Assembly: GCA_024401295.1 (NCBI GenBank)
Contig: JAKSLG010000014.1
Coordinates: 1-64,000, forward strand
Direction: 5' to 3'
Source of the DNA: Bacteroidales bacterium
GTDB taxonomy: Bacteria; Bacteroidota; Bacteroidia; Bacteroidales; Marinilabiliaceae
DNA length: 64,000 nucleotides
Every line of letters begins with the position of its first letter. Position 1 is the stretch's first letter. A program made the position numbers and the translations under genes. This document shows, one piece after another, positions 52,691 to 62,307 of this stretch. Below the pieces are notes generated by a model. The model was not told the DNA's origin. It ran no database searches and saw only the letters and a list, made by a program, of their open reading frames with translations.

Positions 52691-53416
52691 ATGGCAATAA
52701 GATGCATAATCGTCGATGACGAATTTCCTGCAAGAATTTTGTTGAAGGAATTTATCGAGAAAGTCCCGAATCTGGAATTGATCGGAAGTTTCGAATCAGG
52801 ATTGGCTGCGCTTGAGGTTATCCAAAAAGGTGATGTCGATTTGATGTTTCTTGACATTCAAATGCCCGATATCACAGGTGTGAATTTTGTCAAAATGCTG
52901 ACAAAGAAACCTCTTGTCGTGTTCACGACAGCCTATTCAGAATATGCCATCGAAAGCTATCAGCTCGATGTCTTGGATTATCTTCTTAAGCCGTTCTCTT
53001 TTGACAGATTCATGCAGGCTGTAGGCAAGGCAATGGCGCGTATGCAGCCTCAGACGCAGACTCCTGAGGTTGAAACGAATGCTGCTGCAAATGATTGCAT
53101 AATGGTTAAGGCGGATCATAAGATATTCAGAGTGCGATTCGATTCGATATTGTATGTTGAAGGCCTGCGCGAGTACGTCACAATATATTGTACGAATGGC
53201 GAAAAGTTCGTCACGCTCGATTCCTTGCGCAACCTTGAAGAGTCGTTTCCGGAGTCTATGTTCGTACGCATACATAAGTCTTACATTGTGCGTCGTGACG
53301 CTATAAAGTCGCTTTATGGCAATCAGATCATGCTCGATGGCACAAAGGGCTATTTGCCTGTGGGCAAGTCGTATCTTGATATGATGAAGAAGTTTTTTAC
53401 GATAACAACAAAATAG
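52691..53416 (+). CDS. LytTR-family response regulator
   Basis: A 241-residue regulator: a receiver domain (about 1-120) with the acceptor Asp55 in L-M-F-L-D-I-Q-M-P and the conserved Lys in L-L-K-P-F-S, then a LytTR DNA-binding domain (about 138-240; I-L-Y-V-E-G-L-R-E-Y-V, and F-V-R-I-H-K-S-Y-I-V-R). Partner of the kinase 12 bp upstream. A transglycosylase gene follows after 11 bp and may be co-transcribed or a target. Confidence 0.94.
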   Translation: MAIRCIIVDDEFPARILLKEFIEKVPNLELIGSFESGLAALEVIQKGDVDLMFLDIQMPDITGVNFVKMLTKKPLVVFTTAYSEYAIESYQLDVLDYLLKPFSFDRFMQAVGKAMARMQPQTQTPEVETNAAANDCIMVKADHKIFRVRFDSILYVEGLREYVTIYCTNGEKFVTLDSLRNLEESFPESMFVRIHKSYIVRRDAIKSLYGNQIMLDGTKGYLPVGKSYLDMMKKFFTITTK

Positions 53417-53427
53417 GTTTTTACTGG

Positions 53428-54765
53428 ATGAAATTTAAGTTTTATACATTCGCATTACTTTCGTTGCTCCCTTGTCTTGCGTATGCTCAGGAGGAGAATG
53501 AGGAGATGGAGATTGCAGAGGCCGATTCGGCCGTTGTCGCAGAGTTGCTTTATATGACGCCGGCTGTTGATAGCCTTTTGAATGCTTGGTATTCCGACAG
53601 AGAAGTTGTGATGAATGATTTTGTTCCGGACTCTGTTGCTGCTGCCGACACCCTCATATTGGGAATTGCAGATTCGATTTTTGTAGAGCGCCTTCAGGCA
53701 ATGGAATCGCCAATTCCGATGACGTATAACGATCAGGTTAAGCGATTTATTGAGTTGTATGTCGTCCGTCGTCGTGCTTTGGTGCAACGTATGCTTGGAC
53801 AATCAAAATATTATTTCCCGATGTTTGAGGAGGCGCTCGATGCACATAATTTGCCTCTCGAACTGAAATTTTTGCCAATCATCGAAAGTGCGCTTAATCC
53901 CCGCGCTTTTTCTCGTGCAGGTGCGTCAGGACTTTGGCAGTTCATGTATTACACAGGTAAGCGTTATGGCCTTCAGGTGAATTCGTATGTCGATGACCGT
54001 TGTGATCCGCAAAAGGCGACATGGGCTGCTGCAAAATTTCTTGGCGAACTCTATTCGATATATAACAATTGGCATCTTGCCATTGCTGCGTACAATTGCG
54101 GTCCTGGCAATGTAAACAGAGCCATTGCCCGTTCTGGCGGTCATAAGGATTTCTGGAAAATCTATCATTATCTGCCTCGTGAAACACGTGGCTATGTTCC
54201 TGCATTTATTGCCGCAGCGTATGCAATGACTTATGCGTCTGAGCATCAGCTTTATGCTACATCGACGAACAAGCCATTGGCGTCGGACACGATAATGGTA
54301 ACAAAACCGCTTCATTTTGAGCAGGTTTCTGCGCGTTTGGGTTTGCCTGTCGATTTGTTGCGTGAACTGAACCCTCAGTATCGCCACGATATTATTCCTG
54401 CAGCAAATGGCAAGAATTATTCGCTGAAATTGCCGGTTGAGATCTCGTTGGCATTTGCTGCTCAGGAAGATTCGATATATGGCTATCAGCGTGAAAAATA
54501 TTTCCCTGACAATAAGATTGTTGCTGTTTCAGATGCAACTGCTGGTCATGCGGCTCCTGCGAACAGCGCGAAACTTATTTACACTGTTAAATCGGGTGAT
54601 GTGCCGGGTAGTATTGCTACGAAATTTGGTGTCCGTCTGGCCGATTTGAAGTATTGGAACGGTCTGCATCGCAATATCATCCGTATTGGTCAGAAATTGG
54701 TCATTTACGTGCCTAAATCAAAGGTTGACCGTTATCAAGGTATAGCTAAGGTAGTTGGAAAATGA
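53428..54765 (+). CDS. LysM-containing lytic transglycosylase (MltD-like)
   Basis: A 445-residue periplasmic enzyme that cleaves peptidoglycan glycan strands. Signal peptide 1-21; a charged acidic N-terminal stretch; an SLT domain with catalytic Glu153 in I-I-E-S-A-L-N-P and the adjacent A-S-G-L-W-Q-F; C-terminal LysM (about 385-432, Y-T-V-K-S-G-D-V-P-G-S-I-A). E. coli MltD carries two LysM modules; one is clear here. Overlaps the next gene by 4 nt. Confidence 0.92.
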   Translation: MKFKFYTFALLSLLPCLAYAQEENEEMEIAEADSAVVAELLYMTPAVDSLLNAWYSDREVVMNDFVPDSVAAADTLILGIADSIFVERLQAMESPIPMTYNDQVKRFIELYVVRRRALVQRMLGQSKYYFPMFEEALDAHNLPLELKFLPIIESALNPRAFSRAGASGLWQFMYYTGKRYGLQVNSYVDDRCDPQKATWAAAKFLGELYSIYNNWHLAIAAYNCGPGNVNRAIARSGGHKDFWKIYHYLPRETRGYVPAFIAAAYAMTYASEHQLYATSTNKPLASDTIMVTKPLHFEQVSARLGLPVDLLRELNPQYRHDIIPAANGKNYSLKLPVEISLAFAAQEDSIYGYQREKYFPDNKIVAVSDATAGHAAPANSAKLIYTVKSGDVPGSIATKFGVRLADLKYWNGLHRNIIRIGQKLVIYVPKSKVDRYQGIAKVVGK

Positions 54766-55664
54766 GACGTGTTTCGGCCCTGATATTTGCTTTGGCAATA
54801 TGTCTGCCTCTTTTCGCACAATTCAATCAGAATCTTGATGCGACAAAAGGCACGCGTCGTACTGCCTCGTCTCGCGATGACCAGATATGGCATCCAGAGG
54901 CAGCCAACGTGAGTTACAAGCGTGCGGGAAATGTCAGCCTGACAACGGCTTCACGCTATGGATTGACAGAAAACTGGGAACTTTCGACCTATTTGGCTTT
55001 CGATTTCTTTCAGCCGAATGTCATGGCCAAGTATCGATGGACGCGTCATCCGAAGTTTTGGTATCTTTCATCGAAGATCAATATCGGTAACGCTTATCCA
55101 GGCTTGAAGTTCGCTCAAAAGCATGGTTATGAAACCTTTGCGACATCTGAAGATACGTTGCCGGTCGTTGGTGAGTTCGGTCATGAACTTATTCTCAGTA
55201 GAGCGATTTCGAGCGATGTCAATTGTTCTGATGGTAGCATATGGCTCATTTTGACGGCATCGCTTGGTACGTATTGGGGTATTGAAATGCGGAGTGGAAC
55301 CCTTGGACTCATTCCATATCACTTCTTGGCAAACCGCAGCGAAGTGCTTACGAATAGAGGCTTTCTTGCCAGTCTTAAGTTGTGGGCCGATTGGAAAGCA
55401 ACAAATTGGCTGCTGGTGCATGGCGGCATGCGCTTTCATAACCGCTCTCTCGAGCGTAATTTTGCTTTTGAACTGCAAGCCGAGGCTGAGGTCTTCGTAA
55501 TTCCGGAATTCAGTGCCCGCGTTGGTGGAGCTCTGAGTTTGGCCAATTATCCGGGTGTTGACAAGAAAGTCGGTGGTGTGCCGATTGTTGACTTGACCTA
55601 CTATTTTGGAAAGCGAAAGTCGAAGGAACGCGATCTTTTCAATCCTAATGGCAGGCTTTATTAG
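54762..55664 (+). CDS. Exported beta-barrel-like protein
   Basis: A 300-residue protein with a signal peptide (1-19, ending L-F-A-Q). The mature part is rich in alternating aromatic/polar strands (G-L-T-E-N-W-E-L-S-T-Y-L-A-F-D-F-F), which suggests an outer-membrane barrel of about 12 strands. I recognise no named family. Translationally coupled to the transglycosylase by an ATGA overlap. Confidence 0.68.
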   Translation: MRRVSALIFALAICLPLFAQFNQNLDATKGTRRTASSRDDQIWHPEAANVSYKRAGNVSLTTASRYGLTENWELSTYLAFDFFQPNVMAKYRWTRHPKFWYLSSKINIGNAYPGLKFAQKHGYETFATSEDTLPVVGEFGHELILSRAISSDVNCSDGSIWLILTASLGTYWGIEMRSGTLGLIPYHFLANRSEVLTNRGFLASLKLWADWKATNWLLVHGGMRFHNRSLERNFAFELQAEAEVFVIPEFSARVGGALSLANYPGVDKKVGGVPIVDLTYYFGKRKSKERDLFNPNGRLY

Positions 55665-55671
55665 TCGATTC

Positions 55672-56256
55672 CTAATTTTTTCTGAGAGTTCCCTCTTGGT
55701 TGGTCTCGTGTTCCTTTTCCAGCTCTTTTTCTGCTTGTAGATACTTGTTGCTCAAGATGGCCATGAAATGGCTTATGCGCATGATTGCATTGGTTGTGTC
55801 GGCAAGAATTGTCCTGCCTTGCAGCTTGAGCAAAAAGTAGTTGTATATTGCGTTGAGCGACAATTCAATGTGTTGCATTTTCTCGCCGTCAGGTATTTTT
55901 TTCATGAATACAGAGAGGTCCGGCCATGCGTTCTGAAATGCATTCTGATATGCGATTTCATCGCCTTGCGTGAGCAGATAAAGATGGAAATTATATACGT
56001 CGTCGGTTAGAGCTTTTGTGATTTGTAGGTGACCATTCTGCTCTTTGTGCTCAAGTCGCATCATCTCAACAAGATTGTCCCACCAATCATAGACTTCCTT
56101 GTGAAGCTTCTCGTCGCTAATGTTATATTGGCTTATTATTTTGTCGTTTATCTGATTGATGTCTAGATTGTTGGCACGGATGAGGTTTTCAACTTGCCAC
56201 ATATAGAGCATATACTCAACGATGCTCTCCTTGCGTTTTTTTTGTGCAATAATCAT
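55672..56256 (-). CDS. DUF4924-family protein
   Basis: A 194-residue, mainly helical soluble protein. The start M-I-I-A-Q-K-K-R-K-E-S-I-V-E-Y-M-L-Y-M-W-Q is typical of DUF4924, a Bacteroidota family of unknown function. Highly charged C-terminus. It is the last gene of the tilS-to-DUF4924 minus-strand run; 6 bp after the S4 gene. Confidence 0.78.
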   Translation of the reverse strand: MIIAQKKRKESIVEYMLYMWQVENLIRANNLDINQINDKIISQYNISDEKLHKEVYDWWDNLVEMMRLEHKEQNGHLQITKALTDDVYNFHLYLLTQGDEIAYQNAFQNAWPDLSVFMKKIPDGEKMQHIELSLNAIYNYFLLKLQGRTILADTTNAIMRISHFMAILSNKYLQAEKELEKEHETNQEGTLRKN

Positions 56257-56262
56257 AGAGTT

Positions 56263-56730
56263 TTATTCTTCTTCAAGGTCATCAAAGTCGTCATCATCAC
56301 CGTCGAAATCAAAGCTTCCTGCAAATTCGAAATCATCAGGAATCTGCTCGTTGCCAAAGAAACTGTCGAGGTCGCGGCGTTCTTTCTTTGTCGGTCGTCC
56401 GAGGCCTTTGCGTCTGTTGAGCGACAAAGCCAGTTTCTGCAATTCGATGATTTCGAGTTGGTCTTTTGGCGTGACTTCCTTGATGTGGTCTGGCACAAGT
56501 TTAGCTCCCATTCGATTTTGAGCCAGTTGAATAATCTCGAACGAACGTATTGCAGGCGAAACTTTGACTTGAATGACTTCACCCACCTTGACATTTCGCG
56601 AGCCTTTGACTTGCGAACCGCCGATTGTGATACGTCCTTTTTTGATGGCCTCTGCGGCTATGGAACGCGTCTTGAAGATGCGTACTGCCCAAAGGAATTT
56701 GTCGATTCTGACTTGCTCGAGATGTGCCAT
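56263..56730 (-). CDS. S4-domain RNA-binding protein (Hsp15/RluB-like)
   Basis: A 155-residue protein with an N-terminal S4 domain (about 8-68; R-I-D-K-F-L-W-A-V-R-I-F-K-T-R and G-R-I-T-I-G-G-S-Q-V-K), a middle basic helix and a very acidic C-terminal tail (F-D-F-D-G-D-D-D-D-F). Hsp15 in E. coli binds stalled 50S-peptidyl-tRNA complexes; adjacency to pth, which releases peptidyl-tRNA, fits such a role. Overlaps the pth stop by 1 nt. Confidence 0.87.
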   Translation of the reverse strand: MAHLEQVRIDKFLWAVRIFKTRSIAAEAIKKGRITIGGSQVKGSRNVKVGEVIQVKVSPAIRSFEIIQLAQNRMGAKLVPDHIKEVTPKDQLEIIELQKLALSLNRRKGLGRPTKKERRDLDSFFGNEQIPDDFEFAGSFDFDGDDDDFDDLEEE

Positions 56731-57293
56731 TATTTGTTGTTGAATTGTGTCATTGTTAGTTGAAGGCCTATTGCGACGAAGCTTTTGATCATGTCTACGG
56801 CCATGGCTATACGTTCTTTCAGGATCGGTTTTTCCTCATCAGTCCATTTCCCCAAAACAAAATCGACCTGCTGTCCGCGATGAAATTCATTGCCAAGTCC
56901 AAAGCGGATGCGCGCGAAATTCTGGCTGCCGATGAGCGCATTGATGTTTTTTAAGCCATTGTGTCCGCCATCGCTGCCTTTGCCTTTCATTCTGAGTGTT
57001 CCAAAAGGAATTGCCAAGTCATCGACAACAACGAGCAGATTTTCGAGTGCGATATTTTCCTTCTGCATCCAGTAGTTTACGGCTTTGCCCGATAGGTTCA
57101 TATATGTGTTCGGCTTTAACAGAATGAGGATGTGACCGCGCATTTTTGCCTGAGCAACAGAACCATAACGCTCTTCGCTCCATTGCGCGTCAAGTTGGTC
57201 GGCAAGTTCGCTTACGACATCAAAACCTATGTTGTGGCGTGTGTGGGCATATTCGTCACCGATGTTGCCGAGTCCCACTATAAGATATTTCAT
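56730..57293 (-). CDS. pth: Peptidyl-tRNA hydrolase
   Basis: A 187-residue enzyme that frees tRNA from prematurely released peptidyl-tRNA. Catalytic His20 and Asn10 lie in [14 protein letters not shown], with the conserved [10 protein letters not shown] and G-G-H-N-G-L-K. Full length. Coupled to the S4-domain gene downstream. Confidence 0.96.
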   Translation of the reverse strand: MKYLIVGLGNIGDEYAHTRHNIGFDVVSELADQLDAQWSEERYGSVAQAKMRGHILILLKPNTYMNLSGKAVNYWMQKENIALENLLVVVDDLAIPFGTLRMKGKGSDGGHNGLKNINALIGSQNFARIRFGLGNEFHRGQQVDFVLGKWTDEEKPILKERIAMAVDMIKSFVAIGLQLTMTQFNNK

Positions 57294-57314
57294 ATATATG
57301 TAGTTATCAGTTCT

Positions 57315-58535
57315 TTATTTTACGAGTTCTGCAATTCTGACAATCACGTTCATTGCTTTCTTGAGGCTCTCGATTGGCAGGAATTCATATTTGCCATGGA
57401 AGTTGAGTCCGCCTGCAAAGATGTTTGGTGTCGGCAATCCCATGAACGAGAGTCTTGCACCGTCTGTGCCACCACGAACAGGTAGTACTTTCGGTTCGAT
57501 ATTGCAATCGACCATCGCTTGCTTTGCCAATTCAACGATGTGCATGACAGGTTCGATTTTTTCGCGCATGTTGTAGTATTGGTCGTGCATTTCAATCTCG
57601 ATGGTTCCTTCGCCATATTCTGCATTCAGACGATGAACATTGTGGAGCATTTCATCTTTGCGCATTTCAAATCTGTCACGATTAAAGTCACGTATAATGT
57701 AATGTAGCTCAGTGAGTTCGACGCTGCCATTCATGTCTGTGAGATGATAGAAACCTTCATAGTCGCGTGAATGTTCCGGCGTGTCATGTCGCGGAATCAT
57801 ATTGATGAATGTCGATGCAATACGCATCGAATTGCGCATCTTTTTATATGCTGCGCCAGGGTGGACATTGCGTCCGTGGCATTTGACAACAGCTGCGGCT
57901 GCGTTGAATGTTTCGAATTCAAGTTCACCAACCTCACCGCCATCAATCGTATAGGCAAAATCAGCACCGAAAGCAGCGACGTCAAAATGGTCTGCACCTT
58001 GTCCGATCTCTTCGTCTGGTGTGAATGCTATGCGTATTTTGCCGTGCTTGATTTGCGGATTTGCAAGCATATATTCCATGGCTGTCACGATGGCTGCGAT
58101 GCCGGCCTTGTCGTCGGCTCCGAGGAGGGTAGTGCCGTCTGTCGTGATAAGATCCTGACCGATATAGTGGAGCATTTCAGGGAAATCTGTCGGTGACATT
58201 GAAATGTTCAACGCCTTGTTCAGCACGATTTCACCGCCGTCATAATTAGTGACTATTTGTGGCTTGACATTTTTGCCGCTCATGTCAGGTGACGTGTCCA
58301 TGTGGGCGATGAATCCGACAGTCGGACGAGGCGTGTCGTCGTTGGCCGGAAGCGTTGCCGTCACGTAGCCATAATCGCTCACGCTGACGTCTGAGAGACC
58401 TATTTTGCGAAGTTCATCGGCCAGCGATTGTGCGAAGAACATCTGCTGAAGTGTCGATGGCGACAACTCCGTATTCTCGTCACTCTGTGTGTCAACTTGG
58501 ACATAGCCAAGAAATCTGTCAAGAATCTTCTCCAT
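57315..58535 (-). CDS. pepT: Peptidase T (tripeptide aminopeptidase)
   Basis: A 406-residue M20-family dizinc aminopeptidase that removes N-terminal residues from tripeptides in the cytoplasm. Ligands: H78 and base D80 in A-H-M-D-T, bridging D141 in G-A-D-D-K-A-G, E175/E176 in P-D-E-E-I-G. C-terminal H378-region present. Length typical. In an operon between the unrecognised gene and pth. Confidence 0.94.
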   Translation of the reverse strand: MEKILDRFLGYVQVDTQSDENTELSPSTLQQMFFAQSLADELRKIGLSDVSVSDYGYVTATLPANDDTPRPTVGFIAHMDTSPDMSGKNVKPQIVTNYDGGEIVLNKALNISMSPTDFPEMLHYIGQDLITTDGTTLLGADDKAGIAAIVTAMEYMLANPQIKHGKIRIAFTPDEEIGQGADHFDVAAFGADFAYTIDGGEVGELEFETFNAAAAVVKCHGRNVHPGAAYKKMRNSMRIASTFINMIPRHDTPEHSRDYEGFYHLTDMNGSVELTELHYIIRDFNRDRFEMRKDEMLHNVHRLNAEYGEGTIEIEMHDQYYNMREKIEPVMHIVELAKQAMVDCNIEPKVLPVRGGTDGARLSFMGLPTPNIFAGGLNFHGKYEFLPIESLKKAMNVIVRIAELVK

Positions 58536-58561
58536 GGTGTGATGTGTAAACGGGTGTGCTT

Positions 58562-59242
58562 TTAGTTGTCTTTGACGTCGTCGGAATTGAACTGGAATCC
58601 GAGTCGCTTGCCGGTCTTTGTTTTCGACGACATGATTTCAAGGTTCATGTGCGCGAGATCCGTGATTTTGACATTGTCGTAAGGCTGTGCCAAAAGGTCG
58701 AATTCGATGCAATAGCGCAATGCCGTTTCGGCGATTTTGCGCCATATCTGTGCGCTTATGACCTTCTTGCCGAAATCCTTGTGGCCCATTCCGCGCTGGC
58801 GCTTGCCTTCGACGAAGAATGAACCTTCGGCATTGACAAACACGCGTGCAACGAGATATCCGAGGTCTTCGTCGCGATCATATTTGAATGAATCGCTGAG
58901 GAAGTTATATATGTTTACGATTGTCGCATAGCTTCGCAGCGGATTTGCCTCGACATATTCTGTCTGCCATGCTTCGTGTTCGCGGTCGAATTGAAAAACA
59001 TTCGTTTGAAGCGAGAAAATAAGCGTGTCCTCGTCGGCATTGATTTGAAAAACGCGTGGACTACGCTTGATGAGTTCCACTTTTACGCCGTTTTCGAGCA
59101 ATGCGTTGTACTCCTCGGCAATGGCGTTCAATGCTGTTTCAAGAAGCTGAAAGCTCTCCTCGCCGATTTTCAGGATTTGCGCCTTGAGTGCCGCCTTCAT
59201 CTGAAGTTCGGCAACGATCTCGTTTGTTATTTTTGTTGACAT
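58562..59242 (-). CDS. Conserved protein of unknown function
   Basis: A 226-residue soluble protein that I do not recognise. The first about 70 residues are helical and charged, the middle (75-120) beta-rich with many aromatic residues, and the C-terminal part ends in an acidic tail. No signal peptide, helix-turn-helix or metal motif. It starts 3 bp after the tilS stop and lies 26 bp before pepT, so it belongs to the translation-linked operon. Confidence 0.6.
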   Translation of the reverse strand: MSTKITNEIVAELQMKAALKAQILKIGEESFQLLETALNAIAEEYNALLENGVKVELIKRSPRVFQINADEDTLIFSLQTNVFQFDREHEAWQTEYVEANPLRSYATIVNIYNFLSDSFKYDRDEDLGYLVARVFVNAEGSFFVEGKRQRGMGHKDFGKKVISAQIWRKIAETALRYCIEFDLLAQPYDNVKITDLAHMNLEIMSSKTKTGKRLGFQFNSDDVKDN

Positions 59243-59244
59243 AG

Positions 59245-60582
59245 CTAAATGTTTTCTTTATTGTTTGACAATTGGCTACTTATCAGTTTCATTTCAAGTA
59301 CTTCCTTGCAGTTGTCGACAACTTTGAAACGATCGTCGATTCGATGGCCTACGATCCACACGATCTCTCCGCCGCTTTCGAGCACCCATATATTCTCTTT
59401 TTCGGCACGGCTCATCTTCTGATCGACGAAGAAATCGCTCAGTTTCTTGAAGCCTTTCATTCCGAGCGGGCGGAAGACATCGCCATTGCGCCATCGTCTG
59501 AGCGTCAGTGGATAATATAGTTTGTCGGCATTCAGATGTGCCCAGTTCGCATCGCGTGAGAACTGGAAATCGTCAGTTTTCTCAAACAGACGCAGACTGA
59601 TATGAATAGGCGAGAAGACCTCAAGTTGGTCTCGCTCTATGTCGAATTCGCGGTTCTCGACCTCCTTGTCACGCGTTGTGACAACGATGTTGTATCGGTC
59701 GACGATGGCTCTGTGTTTCGGTGAGAAGAATATGCGGCCCCATCTCTCTTCTTCCACGCATCGCGCCATTTTGCGGATGGCATCGGAGTTGAAGCCTTTG
59801 ACAAATAGCAATTCAAACAGAAATGGCTCCGGCATCGGAAGGCTCTTCAGGTGCTCCATTGCAATCAGCGTCTGGCCATCGACTTCAACGACGGCACGTT
59901 TGGCAAATTGCTTCACCTGAGCATCAAACAGTGCAAAAATCTGGTCGAGATGAGCCATGTTGCCTCGCATCGTGCTCAAGAACGATGGGTTGATGGCTTT
60001 AAGCTGTGGAACGACGTTGTGTCTCAGTCTGTTGCGCGTGTAGGCATCGCTGAGATTTGTCGAGTCGGTTACATATTTTAGTTTGTGGGCACGGCAATAG
60101 AGCTCGATGTCCTGCCTTGAATAGCCCAGAAGAGGTCTGACCACTCGACCTTGCTTCGGCTTCATGCCGGTCAGGCCTCGGATGCCGGTTCCGCGCACGA
60201 GGTTGAGCAGGAATGTCTCAACAGCATCGTCTGAATGGTGAGCAACGGCAACGCATGGCAGCTGTTCCTGCTCCATGATCTTGAAGAACCACCCGTAACG
60301 CAGTTCGCGGGCGGCCATTTCAATTGAAAGTTTATGGTTTTCGGCATATTGTTTCGTCTCGAAGTGGGCAACGTGCAACGGGACGCTCAACTCGTCGCAG
60401 AATTGTCTGACGAACTGCTCGTCGCGGTCCGATTCTTCACCACGCAGGTGAAAATTGCAATGTGCGGCTATGCAATAATAGCCGTTTGAAACCAGATAGT
60501 GGAGAAGTACAACGCTGTCGGCTCCGCCACTGATGGCTACGAGCACGCCTTTTTGCTTGTCGATGAGTCTTTCCTGTTCCAT
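59245..60582 (-). CDS. tilS: tRNA(Ile)-lysidine synthase
   Basis: A 445-residue ATP-dependent enzyme that converts C34 of the CAU-anticodon isoleucine tRNA to lysidine. The PP-loop S-G-G-A-D-S (residues 18-23) and the Bacteroidota-type length with a C-terminal tRNA-binding domain (about 350-440; Y-P-L-T-L-R-R-W-R-N-G-D) agree with the family. The N-terminus is short but the ATG is followed by clean PP-loop spacing. Its promoter (60615-60647) sits directly upstream; it leads the minus-strand operon. Confidence 0.95.
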   Translation of the reverse strand: MEQERLIDKQKGVLVAISGGADSVVLLHYLVSNGYYCIAAHCNFHLRGEESDRDEQFVRQFCDELSVPLHVAHFETKQYAENHKLSIEMAARELRYGWFFKIMEQEQLPCVAVAHHSDDAVETFLLNLVRGTGIRGLTGMKPKQGRVVRPLLGYSRQDIELYCRAHKLKYVTDSTNLSDAYTRNRLRHNVVPQLKAINPSFLSTMRGNMAHLDQIFALFDAQVKQFAKRAVVEVDGQTLIAMEHLKSLPMPEPFLFELLFVKGFNSDAIRKMARCVEEERWGRIFFSPKHRAIVDRYNIVVTTRDKEVENREFDIERDQLEVFSPIHISLRLFEKTDDFQFSRDANWAHLNADKLYYPLTLRRWRNGDVFRPLGMKGFKKLSDFFVDQKMSRAEKENIWVLESGGEIVWIVGHRIDDRFKVVDNCKEVLEMKLISSQLSNNKENI

Positions 60583-60614
60583 TCTTTTCAGTCATCAAAA
60601 TATCTGACCGAATG

Positions 60615-60647
60615 CAAATATAGCAAACTGTTGCGTTTTTCGTCAAA
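60615..60647 (-). promoter_or_regulatory. tilS operon promoter
   Basis: On the minus strand TTTG (60644-60647), 21 bp, TATATTTG (60615-60622): both elements at consensus spacing. Confidence 0.75.
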
Positions 60648-60654
60648 AAATCGC

Positions 60655-60662
60655 TAACATTG
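60655..60662 (+). promoter_or_regulatory. near-consensus -7 box for the cyclophilin operon
   Basis: TAACATTG differs from TAnnTTTG at one position, 21 bp before the ATG at 60684. Divergent from the tilS promoter, so the two starts are about 40 bp apart. Confidence 0.4.
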
Positions 60663-60683
60663 CGTACTAAAACGTATTTTATC

Positions 60684-61505
60684 ATGAAAATTCGTCTTCT
60701 TTTATATCTCATGGCCTCCTTCGTTTTCATGGCGTCATGCTCAAAAGGTGGCTTCGAAAAGGTCTCTCATGTGGTCATCTCGACTCCGTATGGCGACATG
60801 AAGGTGCTCCTCTATGACGATACGCCAATCCACAAGGAGAATTTCCTCCGTCTTGTGAGCGAAGGCAAATATGATTCGCTTCTTTTCCATCGCGTAATTC
60901 GCGATTTCATGATTCAGGGCGGAGATCCTAATTCGCTGAATGCCGGTCGCGATGTCGAGCTCGGAGGTGGCGAATATGGTTCGCCAATCGATGCCGAAAT
61001 ATCATACCCAAAGCATATTCACAAGCGTGGCGCATTGGCTGCAGCTCGCAAGCCGGATTCTGTCAATCCCGACAAGCAATCGTCCGGGTCACAGTTCTAT
61101 ATCGTTCATGGTGAGCCATATACGCCTTCTATGCTCGATGAGGTAGAGGCAAAGAAGAATACGAAAATCAAGAACGAAATCTTCTATCGCATCAAGGCTC
61201 ATTATGAAGATTCGCTGCTCTATTATCAGCAAAACGGAATGGCAGAGGATCTCATGCGTCTGCAGTTGCACGTCATGCAGAAGGTCAATGAGATTGCCGA
61301 GGAAGAGGGCTTGTTCGTGTTCCCTGACGATGTCCGCGAGACATATATGACCATCGGCGGCACTCCGCATCTCGATGGTGAATATACGGTCTTTGGCGAG
61401 GTCGTCGAAGGATTTGACGTGCTCGACAGCATTGCAGGAGTGGCCGTAGATATGCGCAATCGTCCATCGACGGACATCAAGATGTCCATAAAAATCATCG
61501 ACTGA
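60684..61505 (+). CDS. Cyclophilin-type peptidyl-prolyl isomerase, lipoprotein
   Basis: A 273-residue lipoprotein (lipobox F-M-A-S-C, Cys19). The cyclophilin core has catalytic R70, F75 and Q78 in F-H-R-V-I-R-D-F-M-I-Q-G-G-D, and later S-Q-F-Y-I-V and G-E-Y-T-V-F-G-E-V. A Lys/Glu-rich helical insert (about 150-225) splits the core, as in other Bacteroidota members. It should catalyse proline isomerisation during folding of periplasmic or outer-membrane proteins. First of three adjacent cyclophilin genes; stop and next start overlap by 1 nt. Confidence 0.92.
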   Translation: MKIRLLLYLMASFVFMASCSKGGFEKVSHVVISTPYGDMKVLLYDDTPIHKENFLRLVSEGKYDSLLFHRVIRDFMIQGGDPNSLNAGRDVELGGGEYGSPIDAEISYPKHIHKRGALAAARKPDSVNPDKQSSGSQFYIVHGEPYTPSMLDEVEAKKNTKIKNEIFYRIKAHYEDSLLYYQQNGMAEDLMRLQLHVMQKVNEIAEEEGLFVFPDDVRETYMTIGGTPHLDGEYTVFGEVVEGFDVLDSIAGVAVDMRNRPSTDIKMSIKIID

Positions 61506-62302
61506 TGAAGATATTCTTTTGCTTTATATTATCGCTTGTTGCTCTTTCGACATTCGCGCAGACGCATCATGTCCTCATCAAGACATCGATGGGCAACATG
61601 AAAGTTGTTCTCTTTGATGACACGCCTAAGCATCGCGACGAGTTCCTCCGGCTGGTCCGTGCCAGACATTATGACGGCACGCTCTTCTATCGTGTGGTTC
61701 GGAATTTCGTGATTCAGGGCGGATCGTCCGACTCGCGCAACGCTGCTCCCGGAACACGCATAGGTTATGGCGAAGAAGCCATTAACATCGACTCGGAATT
61801 CACTAAAAAACATTTCCATCAGCTCGGCGCCCTTTGTGCTCCGCGTCAGCCCGATAAGGTCAACATGCTGAAATTTTCCGACATTTCGCAGTTCTACATC
61901 GTGCGTGGCAAGACGTATGCCGATTCGATTCTCGACAAGATGGAAATGGCTGTCAATGTTCCAATCAAGAATAAGCTGAAGAAGACGTACTATCTGCCTC
62001 ACAAAGAGGAACTTGCGCAGCTGAAGGCAGAAGGCAAGGCTAAGGAGTATAACAAGCTCGTGACAGAAATCAAGGACCGTATGGACTATGAATATCGCAT
62101 CTCGGGCTACAAGAAGTTCACGGATGAGCAACGCGAGGCCTATACCAAGCGTGGCGGCACGCCTGATCTCGACGAGGAATATACGGTCTTCGGACAAGTC
62201 GTTGAAGGCATCGATGTCTTGATAAAAATCAACAATATGAAGGTCGATAAGAACGACAGGCCGATGACCGATGTCCGTATGACACTCGAAGTAATTGATT
62301 GA
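61505..62302 (+). CDS. Cyclophilin-type peptidyl-prolyl isomerase, periplasmic
   Basis: A 265-residue exported isomerase with a cleavable signal peptide (ending T-F-A-Q, residue 19) instead of a lipobox. The active-site R63, F68 and Q71 in F-Y-R-V-V-R-N-F-V-I-Q-G-G are conserved (Tyr replaces the usual His before Arg), with S-Q-F-Y-I-V and Y-T-V-F-G-Q-V later. A long helical insert (about 145-215) resembles that of the first protein. Probably a duplicate with diverged surface. Confidence 0.9.
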   Translation: MKIFFCFILSLVALSTFAQTHHVLIKTSMGNMKVVLFDDTPKHRDEFLRLVRARHYDGTLFYRVVRNFVIQGGSSDSRNAAPGTRIGYGEEAINIDSEFTKKHFHQLGALCAPRQPDKVNMLKFSDISQFYIVRGKTYADSILDKMEMAVNVPIKNKLKKTYYLPHKEELAQLKAEGKAKEYNKLVTEIKDRMDYEYRISGYKKFTDEQREAYTKRGGTPDLDEEYTVFGQVVEGIDVLIKINNMKVDKNDRPMTDVRMTLEVID

Positions 62303-62307
62303 TAATT

